Assembly: GCF_000967655.1 (NCBI RefSeq)
Contig: NZ_JXYA01000031.1
Location: forward strand, 1 to 64,000
Source: Pseudoalteromonas rubra
GTDB taxonomy: Bacteria; Pseudomonadota; Gammaproteobacteria; Enterobacterales; Alteromonadaceae
DNA: 64,000 nt
Direction: 5' to 3'
This document shows, in pieces, positions 17,283-26,261 of this stretch. The stretch's first letter is position 1; each line of letters opens with the position of its first letter. The notes under the pieces are model-generated. The model did not search any database and was not told where the DNA came from. It saw only the letters and a program-made list of their open reading frames with translations. A program made the position numbers and the translations under genes.

Positions 17283-18380
17283 GTGGATAAATACGCAGAT
17301 ATCAGACCTTACAATGACGATGAAGTCCCCGCAGCTTTGCAGCGTTTGCTGGACGATGATCAGTTTATTGATGTGATTGCGGAGCATAACCTGCCCAAAT
17401 GGCTGGCAGGATGGGACCTGATATCCCGGCCACTGGTGCGCAGCCGGTTGAAGAAAAAGTGGCAGTCAGTCACCAATGTTGAAGCGGTTCAGAATGAAGT
17501 AGCCGGTTATCTGTCTATGCTGGTTGAGCGTACCACCAGCAAGGTAACCTATTCAGGCCTGGATAAGCTCGACAAGCAGGGCGCTTATCTGTTTATCTCC
17601 AACCACAGAGACATAGTACTGGATCCGGCGTTGGTCAACTGGGGTCTGCATCAGCAAAAAATGCAAACCGTGCGTATTGCCATTGGCGATAACCTGCTTC
17701 AGGTGCCTTACATCACAGAGTTGATGCGCTTAAACAAGAGCTTTATTGTGAAGCGCTCAGCCAAAGCACCAAAAGAGATGCTGCGTGCCTTATCTCAGCT
17801 GTCTGCGTATATTTATGACTCGCTGGATGAGGGCAACTCAATTTGGATTGCGCAAAAAGAAGGCCGTGCTAAAGATGGCGTCGACTTTACCGATCCGGCA
17901 TTGCTGAAAATGTTGCAGTTGAATGGGCGTAAGCTAAAACTGCCGTTTGCGGAATATGTGCGTCAGCTCAAGATTGTCCCTGTGTCGATTTCTTATCAGT
18001 ACGAGCCCTGTGCCGTGTCAAAAGCCCGCGAGCTGTATCATAAACAGCAGTTCGGTGAATATGTGAAAGCCGAAGGCGAAGACATCAGCAGCATCATCGA
18101 AGGATTCAGCAGTGATAAAGGCCATGTACATGTGGCGTTTGGCTCACCGATAGACGAAGAATTCGAAACGCCGGAGCAGCTGGCCGAAATCATCGATCAG
18201 CAGATTGTCAGCAATTATTATCTGCATTCGAGCAACTACCTGGCCGCCGGCGATGAAAGCCAGAGCAGTGAGCTGGAGAAAAACCGTTTTATGGAAGCGC
18301 TGGAGCAAGTACCGGAAGAGTTACGCCAGCTGGTACTATCTATCTACGCGCAGCCCGCCAAACGCAAGTTGTCGCAGTAA
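17283..18380 (+). CDS. PlsC-like acyltransferase (1-acylglycerol-3-phosphate acyltransferase family)
   Basis: 365 residues from a GTG. The acyltransferase core has ISNHRDIVLDPALVN near 100, the expected block I, followed by GDNLLQVPYI and NKSFIVKRS, then IWIAQKEGRAKDG (block III-like). Block I here reads H-x5-D from His to the second Asp, one residue longer than the usual H-x4-D, or H-x-D to the first; this subfamily feature is noted but I cannot assign its meaning. It probably acylates a lysophospholipid at the inner membrane. Single gene with its own terminator. Confidence 0.85.
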   Translation: MDKYADIRPYNDDEVPAALQRLLDDDQFIDVIAEHNLPKWLAGWDLISRPLVRSRLKKKWQSVTNVEAVQNEVAGYLSMLVERTTSKVTYSGLDKLDKQGAYLFISNHRDIVLDPALVNWGLHQQKMQTVRIAIGDNLLQVPYITELMRLNKSFIVKRSAKAPKEMLRALSQLSAYIYDSLDEGNSIWIAQKEGRAKDGVDFTDPALLKMLQLNGRKLKLPFAEYVRQLKIVPVSISYQYEPCAVSKARELYHKQQFGEYVKAEGEDISSIIEGFSSDKGHVHVAFGSPIDEEFETPEQLAEIIDQQIVSNYYLHSSNYLAAGDESQSSELEKNRFMEALEQVPEELRQLVLSIYAQPAKRKLSQ

Positions 18381-18388
18381 TCATCTAA

Positions 18389-18411
18389 AGCGCCTTTCGG
18401 GGCGTTTTTTT
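18389..18411 (+). terminator. Rho-independent terminator after the acyltransferase gene
   Basis: AGCGCC-TTTC-GGGGCG stem followed by seven T, starting nine bases past the stop. Confidence 0.88.
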
Positions 18412-18477
18412 ATGCCTGGCTATTTTTATGTTTGATTGATAGTGCAAGGAGTGGCGGTGCTTTTGCAGCGAAAGGAA

Positions 18478-18668
18478 AAGGTGTCCCCGGCAACGCGGAT
18501 GCAGATGTCAGTCCTTGAACCCTAAGGTTCAAGGCGGAAAGCAACAGCCTACCGTAGGCTTCTCGGTACATGCCGAGCCTGCGCAATAGTAAGCAAACTG
18601 CGTTCCTAAGAAAAAGTTATCGGCTCAGGGACATCATCCACTGTCCAACGTGCTAGGGAACGATTTCA
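18478..18668 (-). ncRNA. ssrS: 6S RNA
   Basis: Read on the minus strand the region contains the family landmarks in order: a 5' stem arm, GTCCCTGAGCCGATA, GCTCGG-x-GTACCGAGAAGCC, the CCTTGAAC-CTTAGGGTTCAAGG hairpin, and a 3' arm with GTTGCCGGGGACA that can close the long helix. Length about 190 matches. A -10-like TATATAC lies just upstream (plus positions 18670-18677). 6S RNA mimics an open promoter and binds sigma70 RNA polymerase in stationary phase. Its neighbour ygfB is as in enterics, but the usual zapA between them is absent. Ends are approximate. The rest of 18412-18882 holds no recognised gene. Confidence 0.88.
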
Positions 18669-18882
18669 GTATATAAGACCAAACCGCATCTAGAAACCTT
18701 TATTGGCAAATATCCGTAAAAAGTCGTCCGACTGGCGGTGATTTATGCACTTTTTGTATGGCATCTGAACAACGCAAAAAAGTGCGTAGATTATTTGTAC
18801 ACAAACCGACAAGTCGTTGCTGTTGCTATACTTCGGGTGGTAGCATTAACTAAGCAGATCAAAGCAAACGAGAACATTATCC

Positions 18883-19440
18883 ATGAGTGAATTAAGAGAT
18901 TATCAGCAAGCACAGCTACTGCTGGAACAACACGATATCTACATTGCCCCGGCTGAAGTGCACGGTACCATCAGCGGCTTACTGGCATGTGGCCTGAATA
19001 TCGAAGAGCAGGAGTACCTGGGGCTGCTGAGCGATGTCTTTAACGATGGTCAGAAGTTTGCTGCGCCACTGAAAGAATTTTTTGCCGAGCTATATAAACT
19101 GGTCGTTGCACATTTTAATGATCCAGAGCACCTGTTTGAGCTGTATTTACCCATGGAAGAAAGCCTGAGCGATCAGGCCAATGCCCTGGTGGCCTGGGTG
19201 TCCGGGTTTTTACTGGGCTTTGGCCTCAAGCAAAAAGACTATGGTAAGTTTTCGGCCGACGTAAAGGAAGTGATTGGTGACTTTAGCGAAATCACTAAAC
19301 TAGATACCCATTTCGACGAAAGTGAAGAAGACAAACAGGCACTGCATGAGGTGATTGAATACATCCGTGTGTCGGCCCTGTTGTGTTTTGCTGAGCTAGG
19401 CAAAGACGCCGCTTCACCGACCTCTAAAACAGTGCATTAA
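18883..19440 (+). CDS. ygfB: YgfB-family (UPF0149) protein
   Basis: 185 residues. The family pattern is present: AEVHGTISGLLACGL near 25, the central FLLGFGLKQKDYG near 108, and the acidic stretch ESEEDKQAL toward the C-terminus. All-helical cytoplasmic protein. The stop is followed two bases later by pepP, and ubiH-ubiI follow, so this heads the conserved ygfB-pepP-ubiH-ubiI operon. Known: YgfB modulates gene expression in Pseudomonas; its role elsewhere is not settled. Confidence 0.92.
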   Translation: MSELRDYQQAQLLLEQHDIYIAPAEVHGTISGLLACGLNIEEQEYLGLLSDVFNDGQKFAAPLKEFFAELYKLVVAHFNDPEHLFELYLPMEESLSDQANALVAWVSGFLLGFGLKQKDYGKFSADVKEVIGDFSEITKLDTHFDESEEDKQALHEVIEYIRVSALLCFAELGKDAASPTSKTVH

Positions 19441-19442
19441 TT

Positions 19443-20762
19443 ATGATGATAGCCAACCAGGAATTTGTAACGCGCCGCACTGAGCTGCTGGCGCAAATGG
19501 ATAACAATGCGGTGGCGGTGATCCCCGCTGCCGTTGAGCTCACCCGCAGCCGTGATACTGAATATCCGTTTCGCCAGGACAGCGACTTTTTCTACCTGAC
19601 CGGGTTTAAAGAGCCCGATGCGGTACTAGTCCTTTGCAAAGACAAAGACGGCACCACACAGCAAACGCTGTTTTGTCGTAATAAAGACAAATTAGCCGAG
19701 ATCTGGCACGGCCGCCGCATGGGTCACGAAAAAGCCAAAACCGCCTTAGAGCTGGACCAGACCTTTCCTCTGAGTGAGCTGGATGAGGAGTTGCTGAACC
19801 TGGTCAATGGCCGTAAGGCACTTTACTATGGTCAGGGCACATATACCGCGTTTGACGATAAAATTTGGGCCCTACTTGGCACTTTGCGTGGCGCGCCGAA
19901 AAAAGGCTACCGGGCACCCGAAATCATCAAAGATGTGCGCCCGTTACTTCACGAGATGCGCCTGTTTAAGTCAGAAGCTGAAATTGCGGTGATGCGCAAA
20001 GCGGGCGAGATAAGTGCAGATGCTCACAAACGTGCCATGCAGTTTGCAAAGCCCGGTGCCACCGAGTTCCAGCTGGAAGCCGAAATTCACCACCATTACG
20101 CCATGAATGGCGCCCGTCATCCAGCCTATGGCACCATAGTGGGCTCAGGTAATAATGCCAATATTTTGCACTATACCGACAATTGCGATGTATTAACTGA
20201 TGGCGATTTGATCCTGATCGACTCAGGCTGTGAATTGGAAGGGTATGCTGCCGACATTACCCGTACTTTCCCGGTAAATGGTCGCTTTAGCGCGCCACAA
20301 AAAGCCGTGTATGAGCTGGTACTGGCCTCTCAACAGGCGGCCTTTGAACAGGTTAAACCAGGCGGCACTTTGGTCAAAGCCAATGAAGCCGCAATGCGGG
20401 TGATGACCAAAGGGCTGATTGAGCTGGGTATTTTGGCTGGCGAAGTCGATGAATTGCTCGACAAGCAAGCCTGTAAAGCTTTTTATATGCATGGCCTGGG
20501 CCACTGGCTGGGGCTGGATGTGCACGATGTGGGCGAATACAAACTGGATGAAGCCGACAGACCATTTGAGCCGGGCATGGTGCTGACCATAGAGCCGGGC
20601 CTGTACTTTGACGAAGATGCCGAAGTACCTGAGCAATTTAAGGGCATTGGCGTGCGCATTGAAGATGACTTGCTGATCACCGCGGATGGCTTTGAAAACC
20701 TCACCGCTGGGGTGCCAAAAACCATTGCTGAGATTGAAGCCTTAATGCGCTCAGGCGAATAA
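19443..20762 (+). CDS. pepP: Xaa-Pro aminopeptidase P
   Basis: 439 residues. The N-terminal aminopeptidase-P domain (TEYPFRQDSDFFYLTGF) is followed by a pitta-bread metallopeptidase with the five metal ligands visible: Asp in LIDSGCE, Asp in ADITRTFPV, His in HGLGHWLGLDVHD, Glu in IEPGLYF and Glu in VRIEDD. It removes the N-terminal residue ahead of proline using Mn. Length matches E. coli PepP. Two adjacent ATG codons offer alternative starts at 19443 and 19446. Operonic with ygfB and ubiH. Confidence 0.96.
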   Translation: MMIANQEFVTRRTELLAQMDNNAVAVIPAAVELTRSRDTEYPFRQDSDFFYLTGFKEPDAVLVLCKDKDGTTQQTLFCRNKDKLAEIWHGRRMGHEKAKTALELDQTFPLSELDEELLNLVNGRKALYYGQGTYTAFDDKIWALLGTLRGAPKKGYRAPEIIKDVRPLLHEMRLFKSEAEIAVMRKAGEISADAHKRAMQFAKPGATEFQLEAEIHHHYAMNGARHPAYGTIVGSGNNANILHYTDNCDVLTDGDLILIDSGCELEGYAADITRTFPVNGRFSAPQKAVYELVLASQQAAFEQVKPGGTLVKANEAAMRVMTKGLIELGILAGEVDELLDKQACKAFYMHGLGHWLGLDVHDVGEYKLDEADRPFEPGMVLTIEPGLYFDEDAEVPEQFKGIGVRIEDDLLITADGFENLTAGVPKTIAEIEALMRSGE

Positions 20763-20781
20763 ATACAAGCAGGAGCAACAC

Positions 20782-21954
20782 TTGCAACACTTTGATGTGT
20801 TAATCGTGGGTGGTGGCATGGCCGGTGCCACCGCTGCCGTCACGATAAAAAAACAGCTTCCCGACAGCCGCATCGCGGTGATTGAAGCCTTTGAGCCCAA
20901 AACAGCTCATCACCCCAGCTTTGACGACCGCAGTCTGGCACTGGCCGAGCAGTCGGTCTCTTACTTGCGTAACCTCGGGTTGTTTGACCCGCACTGGGAT
21001 TTTGCAGAGCCAATCATTCAAGTGCATGTCTCAGACCGCGGCCACTTTGGCAAAACCACCATCACCTGTGATGAGTTCGCGGTTGAGGCCTTGGGTTATG
21101 TGGTTGAAGTGAACCCTTACGGCGCGTATTTGCATCAGCAACTGAGCAAGCTGGATATCGCCCTGTACTGCCCGGCCAAAATTACCAGTTTGCATCAGCA
21201 GCAAACACAGGTCGATGTAGAGCTCGACAGCGGTGAAACTCTGTCGGGTAAGTTGTTGGTGGTGGCCGATGGTGCGCAATCGCCGACCCGCAGCAAGCTG
21301 AATATTGGCTTTGACAGTGTGGCTTATGAGCAGAGCGCCCTGATAGCCAATGTGCAGATAAGCGATATGCATCAGGGGCAGGCGTTTGAACGCTTTACCG
21401 AGCATGGTCCGATGGCCCTGCTGCCGATGAGCAACAACCGCTACTCTCTGGTGTGGTGTATGCCGCAGCAGGAACTCGATACGTTGCGAGAATGCGATGA
21501 GGCGAAGTTTCTGGCGCGTCTGCAAAGCGCATTTGGCTATCGCGCCGGGATGTTTGAACGGGTTGGCAGGCGCACCAGTTATCCGCTGGTGTTAGGCCGC
21601 GTTGAGCAGCTGGTGCATCATCGCTGTGTGCTCATTGGCAATGCCGCGCATGCCATTCATCCCATTGCCGGGCAGGGCTTTAATCTGGGATTACGCGACA
21701 TTCAGGCGCTGGTTGCGCAGCTGCAACAGACAGATCGCAAGCTGTGGGGCAGTCATGCGTTCACGCAAGGCTACAAAACCGCGCGCGAGTCAGACATAAA
21801 CCGTGTCATGACACTGACCGATTCTTTGGTCAGACTGTTTTCTAATGATTCCCGTATGCTGGCACTGGGGCGCAGTTGTGGCCTGCTGTCGATGAGCCTG
21901 TTCTCACAACTGAAGGCGCCACTGGCGCGACAACTCATGGGACGAACCCTGTAA
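20782..21954 (+). CDS. ubiH: 2-octaprenyl-6-methoxyphenol hydroxylase
   Basis: 390 residues from a TTG start with an AGGAG site seven bases before it. FAD-binding fold: VGGGMAGATAAV at the N-terminus, VVADGAQSPTR near 165, and GNAAHAIHPIAGQGFNLGLRD near 290. It belongs to the UbiH/F/I flavoprotein monooxygenases that hydroxylate the ubiquinone ring. Assigned as ubiH rather than ubiF or ubiI by order: it follows pepP and precedes ubiI, as in other Gammaproteobacteria. Membrane-associated in the Ubi complex. Confidence 0.93.
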   Translation: MQHFDVLIVGGGMAGATAAVTIKKQLPDSRIAVIEAFEPKTAHHPSFDDRSLALAEQSVSYLRNLGLFDPHWDFAEPIIQVHVSDRGHFGKTTITCDEFAVEALGYVVEVNPYGAYLHQQLSKLDIALYCPAKITSLHQQQTQVDVELDSGETLSGKLLVVADGAQSPTRSKLNIGFDSVAYEQSALIANVQISDMHQGQAFERFTEHGPMALLPMSNNRYSLVWCMPQQELDTLRECDEAKFLARLQSAFGYRAGMFERVGRRTSYPLVLGRVEQLVHHRCVLIGNAAHAIHPIAGQGFNLGLRDIQALVAQLQQTDRKLWGSHAFTQGYKTARESDINRVMTLTDSLVRLFSNDSRMLALGRSCGLLSMSLFSQLKAPLARQLMGRTL

Positions 21955-21963
21955 GGAATAATC

Positions 21964-23130
21964 ATGCAGCAAGTACAAGTGTGCATAGTCGGTGGTGGGT
22001 GTGTCGGCCTGGCGTTAGCGCTGGGTCTGGCAAAGAACAATATCTCTGTGATGGTGCTGGATGCTGGTCCTGAACCTCAGCCACTGAGCGAGGACTATGG
22101 CGCGCGGGTCAGTGCCATCAGTTTGGCCAGTCAGAGCCTGTTTGAGTCGTTAGGCGTGTGGGATGCCATTAAGGCGCAGCGGGCCACGGCTTATCGTAAG
22201 ATGTCGGTGTGCGACGCCGACAGCTTTGGCCGCATTCAGTTTAACGCACAGCAGCTTGCCTTGCCTGAACTGGGCCATATTATCGAAAACGACGCCATTC
22301 GTTTTGCTTTATATCAGGCCTTACAACAGCACAGCCAGGCGAGTTTACTGTTTGGCAGCCGATATCAGTCTATCCACCAGACCGACAGCGATGTGCTTAT
22401 CACGCTGGAGCAGGGCACGCCCGTGATGGCCAAATTGCTTGTTGCAGCAGACGGTGCCAACTCAGGGGTACGCAGCCAGTTTAACTTGCCGATCAGCTTC
22501 TGGGATTATGACCACCACGCCATTGTGGCCACCATCAAAACCGAGCAACCGCACGATGCCACAGCGCGTCAGGTGTTCCTGCCGAATGGTCCGCTGGCGT
22601 TGTTGCCTTTGTCTGACCCCCACACCCAGTCAATCGTCTGGTCCACCGCACCTGAACATGCCCGCGAGCTGATGGCCATGGATGAGCAAAGCTTCAATAA
22701 AGCCTTGAGCGCGGCCAGCGACCTGCAGTGTGGTTTGTGCACGGTGCAGGGCGAGCGAGCGGTATTCCCGCTGACCATGCGTTACGCACAGCAGTGGCTG
22801 ACCGGTAAAGTGGTGTTAATGGGCGATGCCGCGCACACCATCCACCCGCTTGCGGGACTGGGAATGAACCTGGGCCTAAAAGATGCCGCACATCTGATCA
22901 ACGCACTCAGCGAAGACAACGAGGAGTTTGCCTCTCACAGTACACTACGAGAGTACGAACGCACCCGCAAACTCGATGCGCAAAAACACATTGCCATGAT
23001 GCAGGGTTTAAAAGAGCTGTTCAGCGGCAGTCACCCACTGAAAAAGTTAGTACGAGGTGTGGGTTTGAATGTGGTAGATAACCTCGGCCCGATCAAAGAC
23101 CTGTTTGTACAACAAGCCATCGGCGAATAA
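21964..23130 (+). CDS. ubiI: Ubiquinone biosynthesis flavoprotein hydroxylase UbiI (VisC)
   Basis: 388 residues, GxGxxG-type site (VGGGCVGLALAL), DG motif (AADGANSGVR) and the C-terminal FAD motif GDAAHTIHPLAGLGMNLGLKD. Nine bases after ubiH. UbiI hydroxylates C5 of the ring in aerobic ubiquinone synthesis. Last gene of the operon, followed by a strong terminator. It resembles the preceding ubiH throughout, as expected for paralogues. Confidence 0.93.
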   Translation: MQQVQVCIVGGGCVGLALALGLAKNNISVMVLDAGPEPQPLSEDYGARVSAISLASQSLFESLGVWDAIKAQRATAYRKMSVCDADSFGRIQFNAQQLALPELGHIIENDAIRFALYQALQQHSQASLLFGSRYQSIHQTDSDVLITLEQGTPVMAKLLVAADGANSGVRSQFNLPISFWDYDHHAIVATIKTEQPHDATARQVFLPNGPLALLPLSDPHTQSIVWSTAPEHARELMAMDEQSFNKALSAASDLQCGLCTVQGERAVFPLTMRYAQQWLTGKVVLMGDAAHTIHPLAGLGMNLGLKDAAHLINALSEDNEEFASHSTLREYERTRKLDAQKHIAMMQGLKELFSGSHPLKKLVRGVGLNVVDNLGPIKDLFVQQAIGE

Positions 23131-23139
23131 CCATTACTG

Positions 23140-23174
23140 AAGGGCTGCTTTGTGCCAAACAAGCAGCCCTTTTA
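23140..23174 (+). terminator. Rho-independent terminator after ubiI
   Basis: AAGGGCTGCTT pairs with AAGCAGCCCTT across a 9-base loop, followed by T residues, ten bases after the stop. Confidence 0.9.
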
Positions 23175-23249
23175 AATCTGGCAGATTAATCACTCGGTTA
23201 TGAAGCTCTACACGCGTTATCTCGTATTCATTCCCAGTTATCCAGCACC

Positions 23250-23310
23250 ACCCTCAGTCATCCTGCACTTGATGCGGGAACCGCATACAGGCAACTCGCA
23301 GGCACCATTA
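23250..23310. repeat. Solitary REP-like palindrome
   Basis: TCATCCTGCACTTGATGCGGGA with a following ACAGGCAACTCGCAGGCACC-like tail is a diverged copy of the repeat at 14199-14440. It lies in the 23175-23515 intergenic stretch, which otherwise shows no gene. Confidence 0.65.
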
Positions 23311-23515
23311 CCCGCCAATCTCTGAACTTACCCCCATCATTTTTTGTAATGACGTGAAAAGAGGCATGTAAGCAAGTGAAATATCTTTTTGGTGTGGGTT
23401 AGTTAATAATATCAACAATTTAACCATGTAACTATTTTGATTTGTATAGTAATGCGTCAGAGTAGCTAGCATCGCAGTAAACAGTATCGCCGAATTAAGT
23501 CGTCCAGGAGCAGAT

Positions 23516-25096
23516 ATGTCAGAGACAAAAACCAAAGTAGAAGAAAACCAGCAAAAACTGGTGGATGGTCTGGTCAGAGCCGCAGTGGGCACCTATACCG
23601 GGGTGCGTTCAAAGAACACTATGCTTCCCATATTGGAAGGAGCGCAGGCATATAGCAAAGCTCTGCCTAAAAATCGTTTGAGATATGGTTTTGGTATGGG
23701 GGGAGCCGTGTTATTTAGCTTTTTGTTTTCGAGTATTTTTGACAACGAAGTAACGGAAAGCGAAAAGCTGAGTGAGGCGCTGAATAAGCTGGATGATCTC
23801 CACTTTGCTATGCTCAAAAATCAGCAAAAACTGGTACAGTTAATTGCCAACTATCATACTTATCAGGAAGTTCTGCGGTTTAATGACCTGATGCGGGGGA
23901 TCCACAGCATCAGTAGAGATCTATACAAGTTCAATAATTTGGAAGACAAAAGCCAGACAGCCTGTCAGGATTTACTAAACAAAATAGAAATCGCAAGAAA
24001 CCTTGGTGTGGTCTCTAATTTACTTTACCCGCTTGTTGAGAAAAAGAACTATACCAAAGACCTCATGCATGAAGTCATTGAGCCTCTGATTGAGTGTCAT
24101 GGCACCATTACCAGGCATGAAGAATTTGCAATGAATCTGTTCTTCCTGCAGTTTTTTACCAATCTCGGCGCTTTTATCAGAATCGGCCGGGTACTGTATG
24201 AAAACATGCAGAGTGTTATCCACTCAGACATGAAGTGTCGTGAGCGGAACCTGCTTATAAGGCAATACCTTGACGACACACTGGACTACATGGGCAGTAC
24301 AAACACCATATATGACCTGAAATATCGTGATTCACTGATACTGCCGTCTGTGGTTTATGATGAATTGCGTTACGCAGACAAAGGCATACAGGCTCTGACT
24401 GAAAAAACCAGCTTGCGGATCCAGCAAGTCTGTGAAGCGAATATCAATCAAAATATCCGGGATTACGTTGCGACACACATTAATTTTGGCAAAATGAAAT
24501 CGAACGGGAAGCATCTCTATGAGTTTCAGGCACAGCTTGAGCAGAACTATCCGTCTTACGCTTTCTTTTCTGTGATCACGCCCTCAACGAAAGGCACACG
24601 CAGCTTTGATATTGGAAGCGATAAATTTGACAGTATTTTGTTTTTCAAGAAAAAGCTATCCGGCGACGAGCGCAATATCCAAGTCTTTTTTATTCACAGG
24701 CGTCATCTGAACAGTGCCACACAGGAATTCGTTAAACAGAGACTGGAATACAAGGAGCCAGAAAAGCATAAGCATGTTGAGCCCAAAAATAAATATACGC
24801 GTAAGGGAGATAAAAAGCTTGATGCAGCTGTAAAAAAGAGCCGAAATTACAGTGAAGCGCTGTCTTTATACTGGCACTACAGCAGCTCTAATTTGATGCT
24901 GAAGACCTATGATCCCAAAACATGCTCCAGTGTAGTGACTTGCGCTCGAGGTGAAGGGGAGACAGGAGCTATTTGGGGCAAGAGCATTTACTTTTATATG
25001 AGTGACGATTTTATGTTTGAGCCTATCTCTACGACAGAGACTGGTATGTATGGTAACGTTGGTCTGGCACTGCACTTCTTCCCCAAATATAAATAA
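23516..25096 (+). CDS. Unknown 526-residue protein with one Gly/Phe-rich hydrophobic segment
   Basis: Starts at an ATG with AGGAG five bases upstream. Residues about 1-45 are charged; a hydrophobic segment follows (GFGMGGAVLFSFLFSSIF, about 59-76), then a long helical region with coiled-coil character (about 80-260) and a C-terminal half of mixed structure rich in Lys, Tyr and Ser, ending FFPKYK. There is no signal peptide and no family I can name. The single hydrophobic segment in a long helical protein is reminiscent of membrane-inserting toxins, but this is only a shape argument. Flanked by REP repeats and followed by a convergent LysR gene, so it looks like an insertion between two core blocks. 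Confidence 0.75.
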   Translation: MSETKTKVEENQQKLVDGLVRAAVGTYTGVRSKNTMLPILEGAQAYSKALPKNRLRYGFGMGGAVLFSFLFSSIFDNEVTESEKLSEALNKLDDLHFAMLKNQQKLVQLIANYHTYQEVLRFNDLMRGIHSISRDLYKFNNLEDKSQTACQDLLNKIEIARNLGVVSNLLYPLVEKKNYTKDLMHEVIEPLIECHGTITRHEEFAMNLFFLQFFTNLGAFIRIGRVLYENMQSVIHSDMKCRERNLLIRQYLDDTLDYMGSTNTIYDLKYRDSLILPSVVYDELRYADKGIQALTEKTSLRIQQVCEANINQNIRDYVATHINFGKMKSNGKHLYEFQAQLEQNYPSYAFFSVITPSTKGTRSFDIGSDKFDSILFFKKKLSGDERNIQVFFIHRRHLNSATQEFVKQRLEYKEPEKHKHVEPKNKYTRKGDKKLDAAVKKSRNYSEALSLYWHYSSSNLMLKTYDPKTCSSVVTCARGEGETGAIWGKSIYFYMSDDFMFEPISTTETGMYGNVGLALHFFPKYK

Positions 25097-25171
25097 GTGA
25101 CTGCCAGGGGAGAGGACCCTTCAGTCAGCTTCGAGTAGTTCCCTGTTTGCTGCCGATGGCCCTGCACTCAC

Positions 25172-25265
25172 CGCTAGTCATCCTGCACTTGATGCGGGAT
25201 CTGCTAACAGGCGACTCAGGAGTGATACCAATAACACCCATTCCCATATACGCCACCTGTCATCC
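25172..25265. repeat. REP-like repeat copy
   Basis: TCATCCTGCACTTGATGCGGGA followed by ACAGGCGACTCAGGAGTGA, ACCCATTCCCATATACGCC and a half site GTCATCC. It has the same layout as one unit of the tandem array at 14199-14440. Confidence 0.7.
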
Positions 25266-25286
25266 AGCAGTTCTCAAAAGCAGTGC

Positions 25287-26132
25287 TTACCCCAAGCGCA
25301 GTGCAATAAACTCGGCCAGCTTATTCACCGCGTGCGCAGATTCCTGAGTGTTTTTCACCAGGCTGATCCCAATCTGGCCCAGTTCGGGCAAAAATGCTGT
25401 CTGGGCCTGGTAACTGAGCGTAGCCGGCACGGTACTTTTAGCCAGCACCGTAATGCCCAGGCCTTCTTTAAGCGCGGCCGTCAGCCCCGTTAAATCGGCG
25501 TTACTATACACAATACGGTATTGCAGCCCGGCTTGTTGTAGCGCCTCGATGGCACGGCGACGATAAATGCAGCCCTCCGGCGCTGTGACCAGTGTGACAA
25601 TCTGTTGTTGCGCCAGAGACAGGTCGCCCACCCATACCAGCTGGTCCTGCATAAACACCGGATAATTTGAGGAATTCAAATCTTCATTCAGTGCCAGCAC
25701 CAAGTCGAACTGATCCTGCCTTGAGACCGACAATAGATGTTTACTGAGCCGGGATTTCACTTCCAGCGCCACGTCCGGATATAAAGATACAAAGTCGCCG
25801 ATGATGGCGGGCAGGATGCGCGCGGCAAACTCACTGGGAATACCCAGACGCACCCGGCCGGTAACGCTCTCTGAAGTAAATTGCTGAATGATCCCATCGT
25901 TGAATTGCAGCATTTGCTTAGCCTGAGGCAGCAGCAGCTCGCCATACTGGTTGAGCACCTGTCGCTGGCCCTGCTTTTTAAACAGTTTACAGCCCAGCTG
26001 CTCTTCAAGGCGTTTTATCTGCAAGCTCACCGCCGGCTGAGACAGGCCCAGCAGCTCGCCAGCTTTGGCAAAACCACCCACTTCAACCACAGTTACCAGA
26101 GTGCGCAGACCATCAATCGATAAGTTTTTCAT
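25287..26132 (-). CDS. LysR-family transcription regulator
   Basis: 281 residues. N-terminal winged helix with SIDGLRTLVTVVEVGGFAKA and LSQPAVSLQIKRLEEQL, then a periplasmic-binding-protein-like effector domain. The overall look is close to the LrhA/HexA group, but I do not assign a name. It is transcribed divergently from the GcvT-like gene at 26262 with 129 bases between, containing a perfect dyad. By the usual LysR layout it would control that gene and possibly gcvT-gcvH. Inferred ligand: something in glycine or one-carbon metabolism; not shown by the sequence. Confidence 0.9.
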   Translation of the reverse strand: MKNLSIDGLRTLVTVVEVGGFAKAGELLGLSQPAVSLQIKRLEEQLGCKLFKKQGQRQVLNQYGELLLPQAKQMLQFNDGIIQQFTSESVTGRVRLGIPSEFAARILPAIIGDFVSLYPDVALEVKSRLSKHLLSVSRQDQFDLVLALNEDLNSSNYPVFMQDQLVWVGDLSLAQQQIVTLVTAPEGCIYRRRAIEALQQAGLQYRIVYSNADLTGLTAALKEGLGITVLAKSTVPATLSYQAQTAFLPELGQIGISLVKNTQESAHAVNKLAEFIALRLG

Positions 26133-26173
26133 ATTAATAAAATCAATTTATAAAACCCAAATACATTAATATT

Positions 26174-26191
26174 ATTTATCAAACGATAAAT
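26174..26191. promoter_or_regulatory. LysR-type operator candidate
   Basis: ATTTATC-aaac-GATAAAT is a perfect 7-base dyad with the T-N11-A spacing of LysR binding sites, in the region between the divergent LysR gene and the GcvT-like gene. It lies just upstream of the promoter at 26201. Confidence 0.6.
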
Positions 26192-26200
26192 AAATACAAT

Positions 26201-26229
26201 TTGTTGTTGCGATAGCGGATCCCTATACT
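26201..26229 (+). promoter_or_regulatory. Sigma70-type promoter for the GcvT-like gene
   Basis: -35 TTGTTG and -10 TATACT with an exact 17-base spacer, 33 bases before the ATG at 26262. Placement right after the dyad fits activation by the divergent LysR protein. Confidence 0.65.
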
Positions 26230-26261
26230 TTTGGGCATCTTAATTTCATCAGGATAGTCGC

